A model generated the notes under the pieces. That model searched no databases. It saw nothing but the letters and a program-made list of their open reading frames with translations, and was not told the origin of the DNA. From a bacterium (GTDB lineage: Bacteria > UBA8248): a DNA stretch of 50,211 nucleotides. Each line of letters starts with the position of its first letter. Positions within the stretch are counted from its first letter, which is position 1. The position numbers were made by a program, and so were the translations under genes. Below, one piece after another: positions 8,648 through 17,568 of this stretch. The stretch lies in the NCBI GenBank assembly GCA_030922375.1, contig JAVEPB010000010.1, positions 1-50,211 on the forward strand. The letters run 5' to 3'.

Positions 8648-9607
8648 ATGAGAATAGTCGTAACGGGCGGCGCGGGCTTCATCGGCTCGCACCTATGCGA
8701 TGCACTTCTGGACCGCGGCGATGAAGTTGTTTGCGTGGATAATTTCCTCACCGGCAGGCGGACCCATTACGATGATCTTCTGGCGCTCCGCGGCGAGCGG
8801 CTCACTCTCCTTGAGCACAACATGAGCAATCATATTCAAGTGGACGGACCCGTGGACGCAATATTTCACCTGGCCAGCCCCGCCAGCCCGATTGATTATC
8901 TCAAGTACCCCATTCAGACCCTGAAGGTCGGAGCGCTCGGCACCCACAACGCCCTCGGCCTCGCCCTCGCGAAGGACGCCCGGTTTTTGCTCGCCTCCAC
9001 TTCCGAGGTTTATGGCGATCCCGAGATCCACCCCCAGCCCGAGTCGTATTGGGGAAACGTCAACCCAATCGGCCCGCGCGGGGTCTACGACGAAGGAAAA
9101 CGATTCGCCGAGGCCATGACGATGGCCTACCACCGCACCCACGGCGTGGGTATCCACATTGCGCGGATATTCAACACTTACGGGCCCCGGATGCGGCTCA
9201 TGGACGGTCGCGCCATTCCCGCCTTCCTGTGCCAGGCGTTGCGGAACGAACCGATGACAATTTTCGGGGACGGGTCCCAGACCCGGAGTTTTTGCTACGT
9301 CTCGGACCTGGTGCGGGGCCTGCTTCTTTTGATGGACAGCGACCTGGCCGAACCCGTGAACATCGGCAACCCGGTGGAGATGAAAATTTTAGAGCTTGCA
9401 GAGCGTATCAAGGAGATTACAGGCTCTTCGGCTCCGATAGAATTTAACCCGCTTCCAGTGGACGACCCTAAAATCCGCAAACCCGATATTCGGCGCGCCA
9501 GGGAGCTCCTCGCCTGGGGGCCAATAATTACGCTGGACGAGGGCATTCGCCATACCATTTCGGATTTTCGCCCGCGCCTCGATCAAGGAGAAGGGAGCGC
9601 CTCTTGA
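8648..9607 (+). CDS. NAD-dependent epimerase/dehydratase, UDP-glucuronate decarboxylase-like
   Basis: Extended short-chain dehydrogenase of about 319 residues. It has the NAD-binding TGGAGFIGS at the N-terminus, the catalytic Tyr147-xxx-Lys151 in YDEGK, and the blocks [18 protein letters not shown] and [15 protein letters not shown] that are typical of the UDP-glucuronate decarboxylase (UDP-xylose synthase) group. The ATG at 8648 is chosen because AAAGGA lies about 10 bases upstream and the family begins with MRIVVTGG. It would supply a nucleotide sugar for LPS or other surface glycan. It overlaps radC by 4 bases. A related 4,6-dehydratase or 4-epimerase role cannot be excluded. Confidence 0.85.
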   Translation: MRIVVTGGAGFIGSHLCDALLDRGDEVVCVDNFLTGRRTHYDDLLALRGERLTLLEHNMSNHIQVDGPVDAIFHLASPASPIDYLKYPIQTLKVGALGTHNALGLALAKDARFLLASTSEVYGDPEIHPQPESYWGNVNPIGPRGVYDEGKRFAEAMTMAYHRTHGVGIHIARIFNTYGPRMRLMDGRAIPAFLCQALRNEPMTIFGDGSQTRSFCYVSDLVRGLLLLMDSDLAEPVNIGNPVEMKILELAERIKEITGSSAPIEFNPLPVDDPKIRKPDIRRARELLAWGPIITLDEGIRHTISDFRPRLDQGEGSAS

Positions 9608-10299
9608 CGAGAGGGCTCTCCATCAAGTTCTGGCCCGACTCCGAGCGGCCCCGAGAGCGGCTCCTCGAAAGGGGCGGAGACGCCCTTAGCGACGCCCAAC
9701 TCCTGGCCATTCTCTTGAGAACGGGAGATCAGGGGATATCCGCCCTCGACCTCGCTATTCAATTGATCGATAGGTTCGGCGGGTTCGAGGGAATTGATCG
9801 CGCCTCGATCCCCGAGCTTACCGAGCTAAAAGGAATGGGTCCCGCTAAGGCCGCCCAGGTCAAGGCCGCCCTTGAAATCTCCCGGAGGACCGGGCGAAAC
9901 GATGAGATTAATAAAACCGCGTTTCACTGTGGGTCGGATGTCCACCGGTTTTTCTCGCCGGCAATGGCGGGCCTTGCGCATGAAGAATTCCGGGTTCTCC
10001 TCCTTGACACAAAACACCGCCTGATGCGGGAAGTAACTGTCTCGCGGGGCACTTTGTCCGGGACAGCCGTTGACCCGCGCGAGGTGTATACCGATGCAAT
10101 CCGCGAAAAGGCGGCGGCCCTCGTCTGTGGCCACAATCACCCCAGCGGAGATCCATCCCCCTCTCCCGAGGACCACGCCCTGACCGCGCGTCTTCGCGAA
10201 TCGGGCCGGATTGTGGGGATTCCGCTTTTGGACCATGTTATCGTGGGCCGTCAGGGCTATTTCAGCTACGACGAAGAAGATTGGCCCACCTTGAAATGA
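9604..10299 (+). CDS. radC: RadC/YeeS-family JAB-domain protein
   Basis: The 231-residue product has an N-terminal helix-hairpin-helix region ([16 protein letters not shown]) and a C-terminal JAB/MPN metallo-domain with [14 protein letters not shown], the zinc-binding motif. It begins [16 protein letters not shown], a hallmark of RadC. The TTG start forms a TTGA overlap with the preceding stop. Although historically called a DNA repair protein, the biochemical role of RadC is not settled. Its place among LPS genes is probably just operon packing. Confidence 0.92.
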   Translation: MTRGLSIKFWPDSERPRERLLERGGDALSDAQLLAILLRTGDQGISALDLAIQLIDRFGGFEGIDRASIPELTELKGMGPAKAAQVKAALEISRRTGRNDEINKTAFHCGSDVHRFFSPAMAGLAHEEFRVLLLDTKHRLMREVTVSRGTLSGTAVDPREVYTDAIREKAAALVCGHNHPSGDPSPSPEDHALTARLRESGRIVGIPLLDHVIVGRQGYFSYDEEDWPTLK

Positions 10300-10396
10300 G
10301 AATTAAAGATCGGCTAGATTGCCCACTGCCGCCCGCGCCAACGCCATTTCCGCTCATAGCCGATGCCGGCCGGTTGGCCAGGTTGCGAGGTGCCGA

Positions 10397-10978
10397 GTGA
10401 AACTTTCCGCCGACGAGTTTCTGGCGGACCGCGCCCAAAAATTCGAAGCCACATCGAGCAGCCCCTTTCCCGCCCAGGTCGAGGCGATAACAGCCGCCGT
10501 CCTTCGCTGTCTCGAGGCGGGCGGGAAAATCCTCGTCTTCGGCAACGGGGGAAGCGCCGCCCTGGCCACCCACTTCTCGGGAGAGTTGGTCGGCCGTTTT
10601 CTCGGCGAGCGGCGCCCCCTTCCGGCCATCTCCCTCACAACGGATACGAGCGCGCTCACCGCCATCGGAAACGATTATGACTACCTGAGTATCTTCTCCC
10701 GTCAAATAGAGGCCTTGGGGCGGACGGGCGATCTCGCCCTGGGACTGACCACGAGCGGAGAATCGGGGAATCTGGTTCCGGCCTTCAGGCGGGCGCGGGA
10801 GTTGGGTATCGACTCTGCGGTCTTGTCGGGAAAGACGGGCGGGCCCGCCGCCGAGGCGGCGGATATCGCGGCGATAGTTCTCTCGGAGGAAACAGATTTT
10901 GTTCAGGAGGCCCAGGAAGCGGCCATCCACTTTATGTGCCACAAGATTGATGCCCTTTTTTGCGAGGGTACCGAATGA
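10397..10978 (+). CDS. gmhA: Phosphoheptose (sedoheptulose 7-phosphate) isomerase
   Basis: First step of ADP-heptose synthesis: sedoheptulose 7-phosphate to heptose 7-phosphate. A single SIS domain is evident (VFGNGGSAALATHFSGEL, TTSGESGN). The GTG at 10397 gives 193 residues, matching the family; an in-frame TTG at 10319 would add 26 residues unlike GmhA. Its stop overlaps the start of hldE. With hldE and hldD downstream, three of the four activities for ADP-L-glycero-D-manno-heptose are here; the bisphosphate phosphatase GmhB is not in the window. Confidence 0.93.
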   Translation: MKLSADEFLADRAQKFEATSSSPFPAQVEAITAAVLRCLEAGGKILVFGNGGSAALATHFSGELVGRFLGERRPLPAISLTTDTSALTAIGNDYDYLSIFSRQIEALGRTGDLALGLTTSGESGNLVPAFRRARELGIDSAVLSGKTGGPAAEAADIAAIVLSEETDFVQEAQEAAIHFMCHKIDALFCEGTE

Positions 10979-12444
10979 TGAACGATTTACTCTCCCGCCT
11001 GATCGGGGGAAATCCCGAAATCCTCGTAGCGGGGGATTTGATCCTTGATCGGTATGTTTGGGGGGAGGTCGACCGCATTTCGCCAGAGGCGCCCGTCCAG
11101 GTTCTCAGGTGGGAGCGGGAGGAGGAGACCCTCGGCGGGGCGGCCAACGTGGCTCAAAATCTCGCCTCCCTGGGCTGCTCCGTCCGCCTGATGGGCCTGC
11201 TCGGGGAAGACGAAGAGGGCGACCGCCTCGAAGCCTTGGCCAGGCAAGCGGGGATGGACGTGGGCCTCATTCGGCGGCATCCGGGAAGGCCGACGGTATC
11301 GAAAACCCGGTTCATCGGAAGAAACCAGCAGATACTCCGGGTGGACCGCGAGGAGGCGCCGCCTCATTCACCCGAATCTGAAAAAGAGATGAGCGCCCAG
11401 CTCCTCGGGGCTCTGGACGGCACCGCGGGGGTTATCTGCTCGGACTACCTGAAGGGTACCCTCACGCCGGCGTTCATGGAAAAACTCGTCGCGGCCGCGG
11501 GCGAGCGCGGTCTGCCGGTTATCACCGATCCCAAGGGGGCCGATTACGCGAAATACCGGGGAGTCACGGCCCTTACCCCCAACCTGGCCGAGGTGGCGCA
11601 AGCGACGGGCGTCACACTCGACAGCGAGGAGGCCATCGACCGCGCCGCGCGGGCGATGTACGAGGAGCTAGCGCCCGAGTTTATCCTCGTAACCAGGGGT
11701 GCGGGGGGGATGACCCTCTACGGCAAGGAGGGCCGTCTCTCAAGCGAGGCCTCAAACGCGCTCGAGGTATACGATGTGACGGGAGCGGGAGACACGGCGG
11801 CGGCTCTTTTCGGTCTCGCCCTGGTTCAGGATATCCCCCCCGTCGACGCCGCCCGAATCGCCAATCTGGGTGCGGGAATCGTCGTCGGAAAGGTGGGTGC
11901 GGCTCCGCTTGACCCGGGGGAGCTCGAGTCCGCCCTCTTGGGCGGGGGCAAACAGAAAATTTTCAGCCGCTCGGGCCTCGAAAAACGCCTTCTGACGGAT
12001 CGGGCCAGAGGCCGCGAAGTGGTATTCACGAATGGTTGCTTCGACCTCATGCATGTGGGACACATCCAGTATCTTCAGCAGGCGAAAGAGCTGGGGGATA
12101 TCCTGGTCATCGGCCTGAACGACGACGCCTCCGTCCGGCGGGTGAAGGGCGAGGGACGCCCCCTGATCGAAGAGCGGCAAAGGGCCCAACTGCTGGCCGC
12201 TCTCGGGTGCGTGGATTACGTCGTATTCTTCCCGGAGGACACCCCCGAGGAGCTGATCCGGGCGGTTCGGCCCGACATTCTGGTGAAGGGCGGCGACTAC
12301 GCGCCCGAGGAGGTCGTCGGCCGCGAACAGGTGGAATCCTGCGGGGGCCGCGTCGAAGTGCTCCCATTCGTGGATGGCGTTTCGACGACCCGAATCGTCA
12401 ACACCATAATCGAACGCTACAGCGGGGATAAGAACCAGGCATGA
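10975..12444 (+). CDS. hldE: Bifunctional heptose 7-phosphate kinase / heptose 1-phosphate adenylyltransferase
   Basis: Two-domain enzyme of about 489 residues. Residues 1-330 are a PfkB/ribokinase-type kinase with GGAANVAQNLASLG and the catalytic GAGDTAAA. Residues 350-489 are a nucleotidyltransferase with FTNGCFDLMHVGH, containing the HxGH motif. It phosphorylates heptose 7-phosphate at C1 and later adds AMP. The start ATG at 10975 overlaps the gmhA stop (ATGA); the ATG at 10978 is equally possible. hldD overlaps its end in the same way. Confidence 0.95.
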   Translation: MMNDLLSRLIGGNPEILVAGDLILDRYVWGEVDRISPEAPVQVLRWEREEETLGGAANVAQNLASLGCSVRLMGLLGEDEEGDRLEALARQAGMDVGLIRRHPGRPTVSKTRFIGRNQQILRVDREEAPPHSPESEKEMSAQLLGALDGTAGVICSDYLKGTLTPAFMEKLVAAAGERGLPVITDPKGADYAKYRGVTALTPNLAEVAQATGVTLDSEEAIDRAARAMYEELAPEFILVTRGAGGMTLYGKEGRLSSEASNALEVYDVTGAGDTAAALFGLALVQDIPPVDAARIANLGAGIVVGKVGAAPLDPGELESALLGGGKQKIFSRSGLEKRLLTDRARGREVVFTNGCFDLMHVGHIQYLQQAKELGDILVIGLNDDASVRRVKGEGRPLIEERQRAQLLAALGCVDYVVFFPEDTPEELIRAVRPDILVKGGDYAPEEVVGREQVESCGGRVEVLPFVDGVSTTRIVNTIIERYSGDKNQA

Positions 12445-13490
12445 CTCCCGAAAAAATCGCTGACGCCCCGGCCAACGCCACCGGCGACCCGGCCAACGCT
12501 ACCGGCGACCCGGTCGTCGTTACCGGCGCAGCGGGCTTCATCGGGGCGCGGCTGGCTTCGCGGCTGGCCGGCGAGGGCGAAAAAGTCGTCGCCGTGGACG
12601 AGCGGCGCCACTTCGACGACCGGCCCGAGATCGCGGCCATCCACCGCGAGGGAGCTCCCGACATCATCGTCGAAACGGGGGAGCTTGCGGACTGGCTCCG
12701 CGATTCGCCCCGCATCTCGGGAATCATCCACCTGGGCGCCTGCACCGACACGACCGAGTACAACGAGGCGCTGCTCGAGCGCACGAACACGGACTACTCG
12801 CGCCGCCTCTGGGAGTCCGCCGCCAGGTTCGGCGTCCCTTTCCTTTACGCGAGCAGCGCCGCCGTCTACGGGGACGGCTCGAAGGGCTACGACGACCGGA
12901 CCCCGCCCGAGGCGCTCACCTCCCTCAACCCCTACGGGGAATCGAAGCGCCGCTTCGATATCTGGGCGCTGAACGAGGGATTAATGATCCCTCCCCCGGC
13001 CTGGGCCGGTTTCCGGTTTTTCAATGTCTACGGATTCGGCGAGGCGCATAAGAAAAAAATGTCGAGTGTGCTATATCAGGCCTTCGTCCAGATTCTCGAG
13101 CAGGGTGAGGTCCGCCTCTTCCGCTCCCACAGGGAGGGGATCGCCGACGGTCATCAACGCCGCGATTTCATCCACGTCGAGGACGTAGTGGACGCCCTCG
13201 TGCACGCCTGGCGTAATGGGCTGCCTGATGGCATATACAACCTGGGGACCGGCCGGGCGCGCACATTTCTCGACCTCGCCAACGCGGTCTTCGCCGCGAT
13301 GGACTGGGAGCCCCGGATCAGATTTATCGACACTCCCGCTCAAATTCGCCCGCGGTATCAGTACTTCACCGAGGCGAGGATGGATAAGCTAACGGAGGGC
13401 GGCTACGGCGCCTCCTTCACACCTCTCGAAGAGGGTGCGGAGCGCTACTGGAAGCGCTTGAAGAAAGTGATGTTGACGCAGGGCACCTGA
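12441..13490 (+). CDS. hldD: ADP-L-glycero-D-manno-heptose 6-epimerase
   Basis: Last step in making the LPS inner-core heptose donor. It has a Rossmann start VVVTGAAGFIGA, the block GACTDTTEYN, the catalytic Tyr165-xxx-Lys169 in YGESK, and FFNVYG followed by HKKKMSSV, all characteristic of HldD. At 349 residues it is longer than the E. coli enzyme because of a 24-residue N-terminal extension that contains two copies of PANATGD. That extension comes from a tandem repeat annotated separately. The ATG start overlaps the hldE stop (ATGA). The true start could in principle lie after the repeat, but no good start codon is seen there. Confidence 0.92.
   Translation: MTPEKIADAPANATGDPANATGDPVVVTGAAGFIGARLASRLAGEGEKVVAVDERRHFDDRPEIAAIHREGAPDIIVETGELADWLRDSPRISGIIHLGACTDTTEYNEALLERTNTDYSRRLWESAARFGVPFLYASSAAVYGDGSKGYDDRTPPEALTSLNPYGESKRRFDIWALNEGLMIPPPAWAGFRFFNVYGFGEAHKKKMSSVLYQAFVQILEQGEVRLFRSHREGIADGHQRRDFIHVEDVVDALVHAWRNGLPDGIYNLGTGRARTFLDLANAVFAAMDWEPRIRFIDTPAQIRPRYQYFTEARMDKLTEGGYGASFTPLEEGAERYWKRLKKVMLTQGT
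12468..12530 (+). repeat. 21-bp tandem repeat, about three units, inside the hldD 5' end
   Basis: Units at 12468-12488 and 12489-12509 differ at one base. The third stretch 12510-12530 matches the second at 15 of 21 positions and encodes the Rossmann strand PVVVTGA. Translated, the units read PANATGD, PANATGD, PVVVTGA. This suggests the extension arose by slipped-strand copying of the sequence for the first beta strand. Confidence 0.8.
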
Positions 13491-13570
13491 GGGCCGTATA
13501 TCCCAGGCGAGCGACGCGGCAACCAAATTCAAACGATCCGCTCCACCGCCCCTCGAAGGAAACCAAGCCA

Positions 13571-14407
13571 TTGGAAATCGCTCTTCTCGGAAGCGGCAGC
13601 CGGGGGAACTCGGTCCTCGTTCGATCGGCTGATTCGGCGCTCTTGATCGACGCCGGTCTCAGCGCGAAGGAAACCACCGCCCGCCTCGCAAAGGTAGGGG
13701 TTTCGCCCTCCGAGCTGCTGGGAATCGTACTTACCCACGAACACTCCGATCACGTTCGCGGGGTAGGTCCGCTGGCCAGGCGCTGGGGACTGCCCGTCTG
13801 GACGAACGAAGGGACCCTCGAAGCGGGAAAAGCCCGCATTGGCGCCCTTCCCCACTGGGCGTCCGTCGAGATCGGGGTTCCTTTCGAAATCGGCGACATC
13901 TGGCTCGAACCCTTCAGCATCCCGCACGACGCGGCCGACCCGTTCGGACTCACCGTAAAATCAAGCCAGGGCTACCACGTTGGAATCGCAACCGACATGG
14001 GATTCGTCACACAACTCGTCCGCTCGCGCCTCACAGGTATCCAGGGGCTCGTCCTCGAATTCAACCACGACCTGCCGATGCTTTTGGACGGGCCCTACCC
14101 CTGGCCAATCAAACAGCGCATCCGCGGGAAACTGGGCCACTTGAACAACGGGGACGCGGCCGGCCTTCTCGGAGAGGTCGCATCCCCGGATCTCGAATGG
14201 GTGATTTGCGCCCATATGAGCCAGGAAAACAATGAAAAGGAAATTATTGTCCACGAAGCCCGCGGGGCTCTCGCCGGCGCCTCCAGTCTGCTGAGCCGCC
14301 CCTCCATGGCTTTGCTCCATGTGGCGTCGCAACTCGAGCCGACCCCTCTTTTCGGGCCGGCCGGGCAATTCACTTTTGGTCAGGACAACGGGGAGGACCT
14401 GCCGTGA
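13571..14407 (+). CDS. Metallo-beta-lactamase-fold hydrolase, WalJ/YycJ type
   Basis: The 278-residue protein has the metal-binding motif His56-x-His58-x-Asp60-His61 in THEHSDH and the later blocks FSIPHDAADP, EFNHD and GHLNN. These match the YycJ/WalJ subgroup of metallo-beta-lactamase-fold proteins, thought to be exonucleases or phosphodiesterases tied to cell-envelope or DNA processes. The TTG start has AAGGAAA about 9 bases upstream. It overlaps purB by 4 bases (GTGA), so it is co-translated with the purine genes. Its substrate cannot be read from sequence. Confidence 0.85.
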   Translation: MEIALLGSGSRGNSVLVRSADSALLIDAGLSAKETTARLAKVGVSPSELLGIVLTHEHSDHVRGVGPLARRWGLPVWTNEGTLEAGKARIGALPHWASVEIGVPFEIGDIWLEPFSIPHDAADPFGLTVKSSQGYHVGIATDMGFVTQLVRSRLTGIQGLVLEFNHDLPMLLDGPYPWPIKQRIRGKLGHLNNGDAAGLLGEVASPDLEWVICAHMSQENNEKEIIVHEARGALAGASSLLSRPSMALLHVASQLEPTPLFGPAGQFTFGQDNGEDLP

Positions 14408-15711
14408 TTCCGCGCTACACCCGGCCCGAAATGGGCCGAATTTGGGAGGAAAAAGAAAAGTTCCAGCGCATGGTCGATGTCGAGATCGCCGTGTGCGAAG
14501 AACTCGCCGCCCGCGGCGAGATACCCGCCGACGCCATCGAGGCGATTCGCTCGAAATCCACTTTCGACCCCGGACGCATCCGCGAGATCGAGCGGGTGAC
14601 TAAACACGACGTCATCGCCTTCCTCACGAATGTCGCGGAAAACGTGGGGCCCGCCTCCCGCTTCATCCACCTGGGCCTGACGAGCAGCGATGTACTCGAC
14701 ACCGGGCTCGCCCTTCAGCTGGTCTCGGCAGGAGGGCTCATCATCGACGCCCTTTCGGAACTACAGGACACCCTCAGGCGGCGCGCCATCGAGCACCGCC
14801 GCACCGCCATCGCGGGCCGTTCGCACGGTATCCACGCCGAGCCGACCACTCTGGGCCTCAAAATCGCCGGCTGGTTCACCGAGTTCGAAAGAGCCGAGGA
14901 AAGAATGAAAAGCGCGCGGGAGGCCGTCCGAGTGGGCCAGATATCCGGGGCCGTTGGCGCCTGCCCCCACATCCCGCCCGATGTGGAGGAAGCCATCTGC
15001 CGCCGCCTGGGCCTCCGGGTGGACCCGGTGAGTTCCCAGATCATCCAGCGCGACCGCCACGCGGAATACATGACGGCCCTTGCGCTCATCGCGGCGAGCA
15101 TCGCCCGCGTGGCGACCGAGGTGCGCCACCTCCAGCGCACCGAGGTCGGCGAGGCCGAGGAATTTTTCAGCCCGGGCCAGAAGGGAAGCTCGTCCATGCC
15201 GCACAAGCGCAATCCGGTCGTCTCAGAGCAACTCTCCGGGCTCAGCCGCCTGGTTCAGTCGAACGCGATGGCAGCTCTCCAGAACGTTCCCCTGTGGCAC
15301 GAGAGGGACATCAGCCATTCTTCGGTCGAACGCGTCATATTGCCCGACAGCACCATTCTCATCGATTATATGCTGCACAAACTCAACGATCTGATGGACA
15401 AGTGGGTGATATACCCGGAGCGCATGAAGGAGAACCTCGCCCGCTCGGGCGACCTGCTTTCGAGCGAGCACGTCATGCTCGCCCTCGTGCGGACGGGGCT
15501 CACCCGCGAGGAGGCTTACGGGCGTGTTCAGGGCCCCGCCATGGAGGCCTGGGCCGAGGGGACCGGCGGATTTCGGGCGAAACTGGCCGCCGACCCCGGC
15601 GTCGGCGGCGTCCTGGGGGAGGAATCCCTGGCCAGTTGCTTTGATTTGGAAGCGCATTTCAAAAACATTGATGCGATATTCGAGCGCGTGTTCGGACCTC
15701 ATTTCAAGTGA
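14404..15711 (+). CDS. purB: Adenylosuccinate lyase
   Basis: Cleaves SAICAR and adenylosuccinate, releasing fumarate, in purine synthesis. It belongs to the fumarase/aspartase superfamily: the signature GSSSMPHKRNP lies at about residues 260-270, with the helical core and the typical HLGLTSSDV and RSHGIHAEPT blocks. At 435 residues it is the short bacterial form. GTG start within a GTGA overlap. purC, whose product it uses, follows after 77 bases. Confidence 0.96.
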   Translation: MIPRYTRPEMGRIWEEKEKFQRMVDVEIAVCEELAARGEIPADAIEAIRSKSTFDPGRIREIERVTKHDVIAFLTNVAENVGPASRFIHLGLTSSDVLDTGLALQLVSAGGLIIDALSELQDTLRRRAIEHRRTAIAGRSHGIHAEPTTLGLKIAGWFTEFERAEERMKSAREAVRVGQISGAVGACPHIPPDVEEAICRRLGLRVDPVSSQIIQRDRHAEYMTALALIAASIARVATEVRHLQRTEVGEAEEFFSPGQKGSSSMPHKRNPVVSEQLSGLSRLVQSNAMAALQNVPLWHERDISHSSVERVILPDSTILIDYMLHKLNDLMDKWVIYPERMKENLARSGDLLSSEHVMLALVRTGLTREEAYGRVQGPAMEAWAEGTGGFRAKLAADPGVGGVLGEESLASCFDLEAHFKNIDAIFERVFGPHFK

Positions 15712-15788
15712 TCTCACCTGGGCTTCTCTGTGGTAGGATCGCCCCTCGTTGGCGCCCCCGGCAGGCCCCGGAAAATGGAGCAATGAAA

Positions 15789-16502
15789 ATGGAACGACGA
15801 AACCAGGTTTACGAAGGCAAGGCCAAGATACTCTACGAAACCGATGATCCCGCTTACCTCATTCAGTATTTCAAGGACGACGCGAGTGCCTTTAACGCCA
15901 AGAAGCTGGGGTCCATCGAATCCAAGGGTATTTTCAACAACCGGATATCCACCCGGCTTTTTCAGGAAGTCGAGGCCAGCGGCATCCCCACCCACTTCGT
16001 CAAAAACATCTCCGAGCGGGAGATGCTTGTGAAGCGGGTCGATATCATCATGGTCGAAATCGTCCTCAGAAATGTTATTGCGGGCAACCTCGCCAAGCGG
16101 ATGGGCGTCGAGGAGGGGAAGCGGCTCCCTCATCCCATCATCGATATGCACCTTAAAGACGATGCGCTCGACGATCCCCTCATCAACGAGGACACGGCTT
16201 CCGCCTTCGAGTTGGGCACCCGGGAGGAAATGGCCCAGGCACGGGAGTACGCCTTCAAGGTGAACGATATCCTCATGAAATTTTTCGCGGCCCGGAACGT
16301 CGACCTGATCGATTTCAAGATCGAATTCGGTCGCTGCGCCGCCGAGGGCGGGAAGATGATCCTCGCCGACGAGATCACCCCGGACGGCTGCCGGCTCTGG
16401 GAAAAGGGCACCGGCCGTAAAATGGACAAAGACAGGTTCCGCCGCGACCTGGGGAACATCGAGGCCACATACGCCGAGGTGGACCGGCTTGTGACCTCCT
16501 GA
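15789..16502 (+). CDS. purC: SAICAR synthetase
   Basis: Phosphoribosylaminoimidazole-succinocarboxamide synthase, ATP-dependent ligation of aspartate to CAIR. It starts RRNQVYEGKAKILYET and includes DDASAFNAKK, RNVIAGNLAKR and ADEITPDGCRLW, the standard blocks. About 237 residues. The second of two nearby ATGs (15789) is chosen because GGAG at 15777-15780 lies 8 bases ahead; the ATG at 15783 is possible. It works with purB, purS, purQ, purL and purF in the same cluster. Confidence 0.95.
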   Translation: MERRNQVYEGKAKILYETDDPAYLIQYFKDDASAFNAKKLGSIESKGIFNNRISTRLFQEVEASGIPTHFVKNISEREMLVKRVDIIMVEIVLRNVIAGNLAKRMGVEEGKRLPHPIIDMHLKDDALDDPLINEDTASAFELGTREEMAQAREYAFKVNDILMKFFAARNVDLIDFKIEFGRCAAEGGKMILADEITPDGCRLWEKGTGRKMDKDRFRRDLGNIEATYAEVDRLVTS

Positions 16503-16556
16503 CCCGCGGCGGCATCGCCGGCAGTTAACCTAAACAAAAAATCCGCTTTCCGCTTT

Positions 16557-16571
16557 GGCCCGAACCGGGCC
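16557..16571 (+). promoter_or_regulatory. Small GC-rich hairpin before purS
   Basis: GGCCCG (16557-16562) and CGGGCC (16566-16571) pair across a 3-base loop in the purC-purS gap. It lies 30 bases before the purS start and lacks a T-tract. It may set the ratio of purC to purS-purQ-purL mRNA, or may be chance in GC-rich DNA. Confidence 0.25.
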
Positions 16572-16600
16572 GGACCCGGATGAACCACCCGGAGCGAAGC

Positions 16601-16879
16601 TTGGCTAAGGCGCTCATTTACATCACTTATAAAAACGGCGTACTCGACCCCCAGGGGCAGGCGGTCAAGGGCGCCCTCGCCTCGCTCGGATTCGAGGGCG
16701 TGGGCGATGTGCGAGTGGGAAAGTACATCGAAATCGAACTGGCGGACTCTCCGCCGGAAGATATGAAAGCCCGGGCCGAGAAAATGTGCCGGGACCTTCT
16801 GGCCAATCCGGTCATCGAGGACTTCCGGATCGAATTGCCCGGCGCACCGGACGCGCCTAGCACGCCGGACGAGCGATGA
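16601..16879 (+). CDS. purS: FGAM synthase subunit PurS
   Basis: Small subunit of the three-part phosphoribosylformylglycinamidine synthase, about 92 residues. [13 protein letters not shown] and [11 protein letters not shown] are classic PurS blocks. I prefer TTG at 16601 because GGAG (16591-16594) lies 6 bases upstream and the protein then begins where the family begins; an ATG at 16580 in the same frame would add seven residues. It holds PurQ and PurL together to pass ammonia. Its stop overlaps the purQ start. Confidence 0.92.
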   Translation: MAKALIYITYKNGVLDPQGQAVKGALASLGFEGVGDVRVGKYIEIELADSPPEDMKARAEKMCRDLLANPVIEDFRIELPGAPDAPSTPDER

Positions 16880-17568
16880 ATTTCGCTGTCATCGTATTTC
16901 CAGGCTCGAATTGCGATCACGACTGCCATCACGCCGCCGGCGCCGTCCTCGGCCAACCAACTTCTTTCGTCTGGCACAAGGATTCCGATCTCGGGGACGC
17001 GGAAGTCGTCATCGTCCCCGGCGGCTTTAGCTACGGGGATTATCTTCGGGCGGGGGCGATTTCGCGATTTTCTCCCATCATGAAAGCCGTCGCCGCCCAC
17101 GCGAACGCGGGCCGCCCGGTCATCGGAATTTGCAACGGCTTTCAAATTCTCACCGAGGCGGGGCTCCTCCCGGGCGCTCTGCACCGAAACGCCTCCCTGC
17201 GATTCATCTGCGAAGTTGTCCACGTCCGATGCGAGACGCCGAGAACCCCCTTCACGAGGGATATTCCGGCGGGCGAAACGCTCCGGATGCCGATCGCGCA
17301 CGGCGAGGGAAACTACTTCTGCGATCCGGACACGCTGGCGGCGCTCGAGGACAACGATCAAATCGTCTTTAAATACTGCGACTCCGAGGGAAGCCTCGAG
17401 AGCGCGGCCAACCCCAACGGCTCGCTCGGACATATCGCCGGCGTCTGCAATCATGGCGGCAACGTCGTGGGCCTGATGCCCCACCCCGAGCGCGCCAGCG
17501 AGGCGGTCCTCGGGGGCGACGACGGCCTCCGGGTTTTTTCATCCGTGCTGGCCGGGGCGGTGTCATGA
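16876..17568 (+). CDS. purQ: FGAM synthase glutaminase subunit PurQ
   Basis: Class I glutamine amidotransferase of 230 residues that provides ammonia to PurL. The nucleophile is Cys86 in GICNGFQIL, and the His/Glu pair lies near the end in MPHPERASE. The FPGSNCDHD start is typical. ATGA overlaps link it to purS upstream and purL downstream, consistent with a 1:1 complex. Confidence 0.96.
   Translation: MNFAVIVFPGSNCDHDCHHAAGAVLGQPTSFVWHKDSDLGDAEVVIVPGGFSYGDYLRAGAISRFSPIMKAVAAHANAGRPVIGICNGFQILTEAGLLPGALHRNASLRFICEVVHVRCETPRTPFTRDIPAGETLRMPIAHGEGNYFCDPDTLAALEDNDQIVFKYCDSEGSLESAANPNGSLGHIAGVCNHGGNVVGLMPHPERASEAVLGGDDGLRVFSSVLAGAVS

Noticed and set aside
12468-12530. Short tandem repeats as a CRISPR array
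   Set aside because: Units are directly adjacent without spacers and are in-frame coding sequence.
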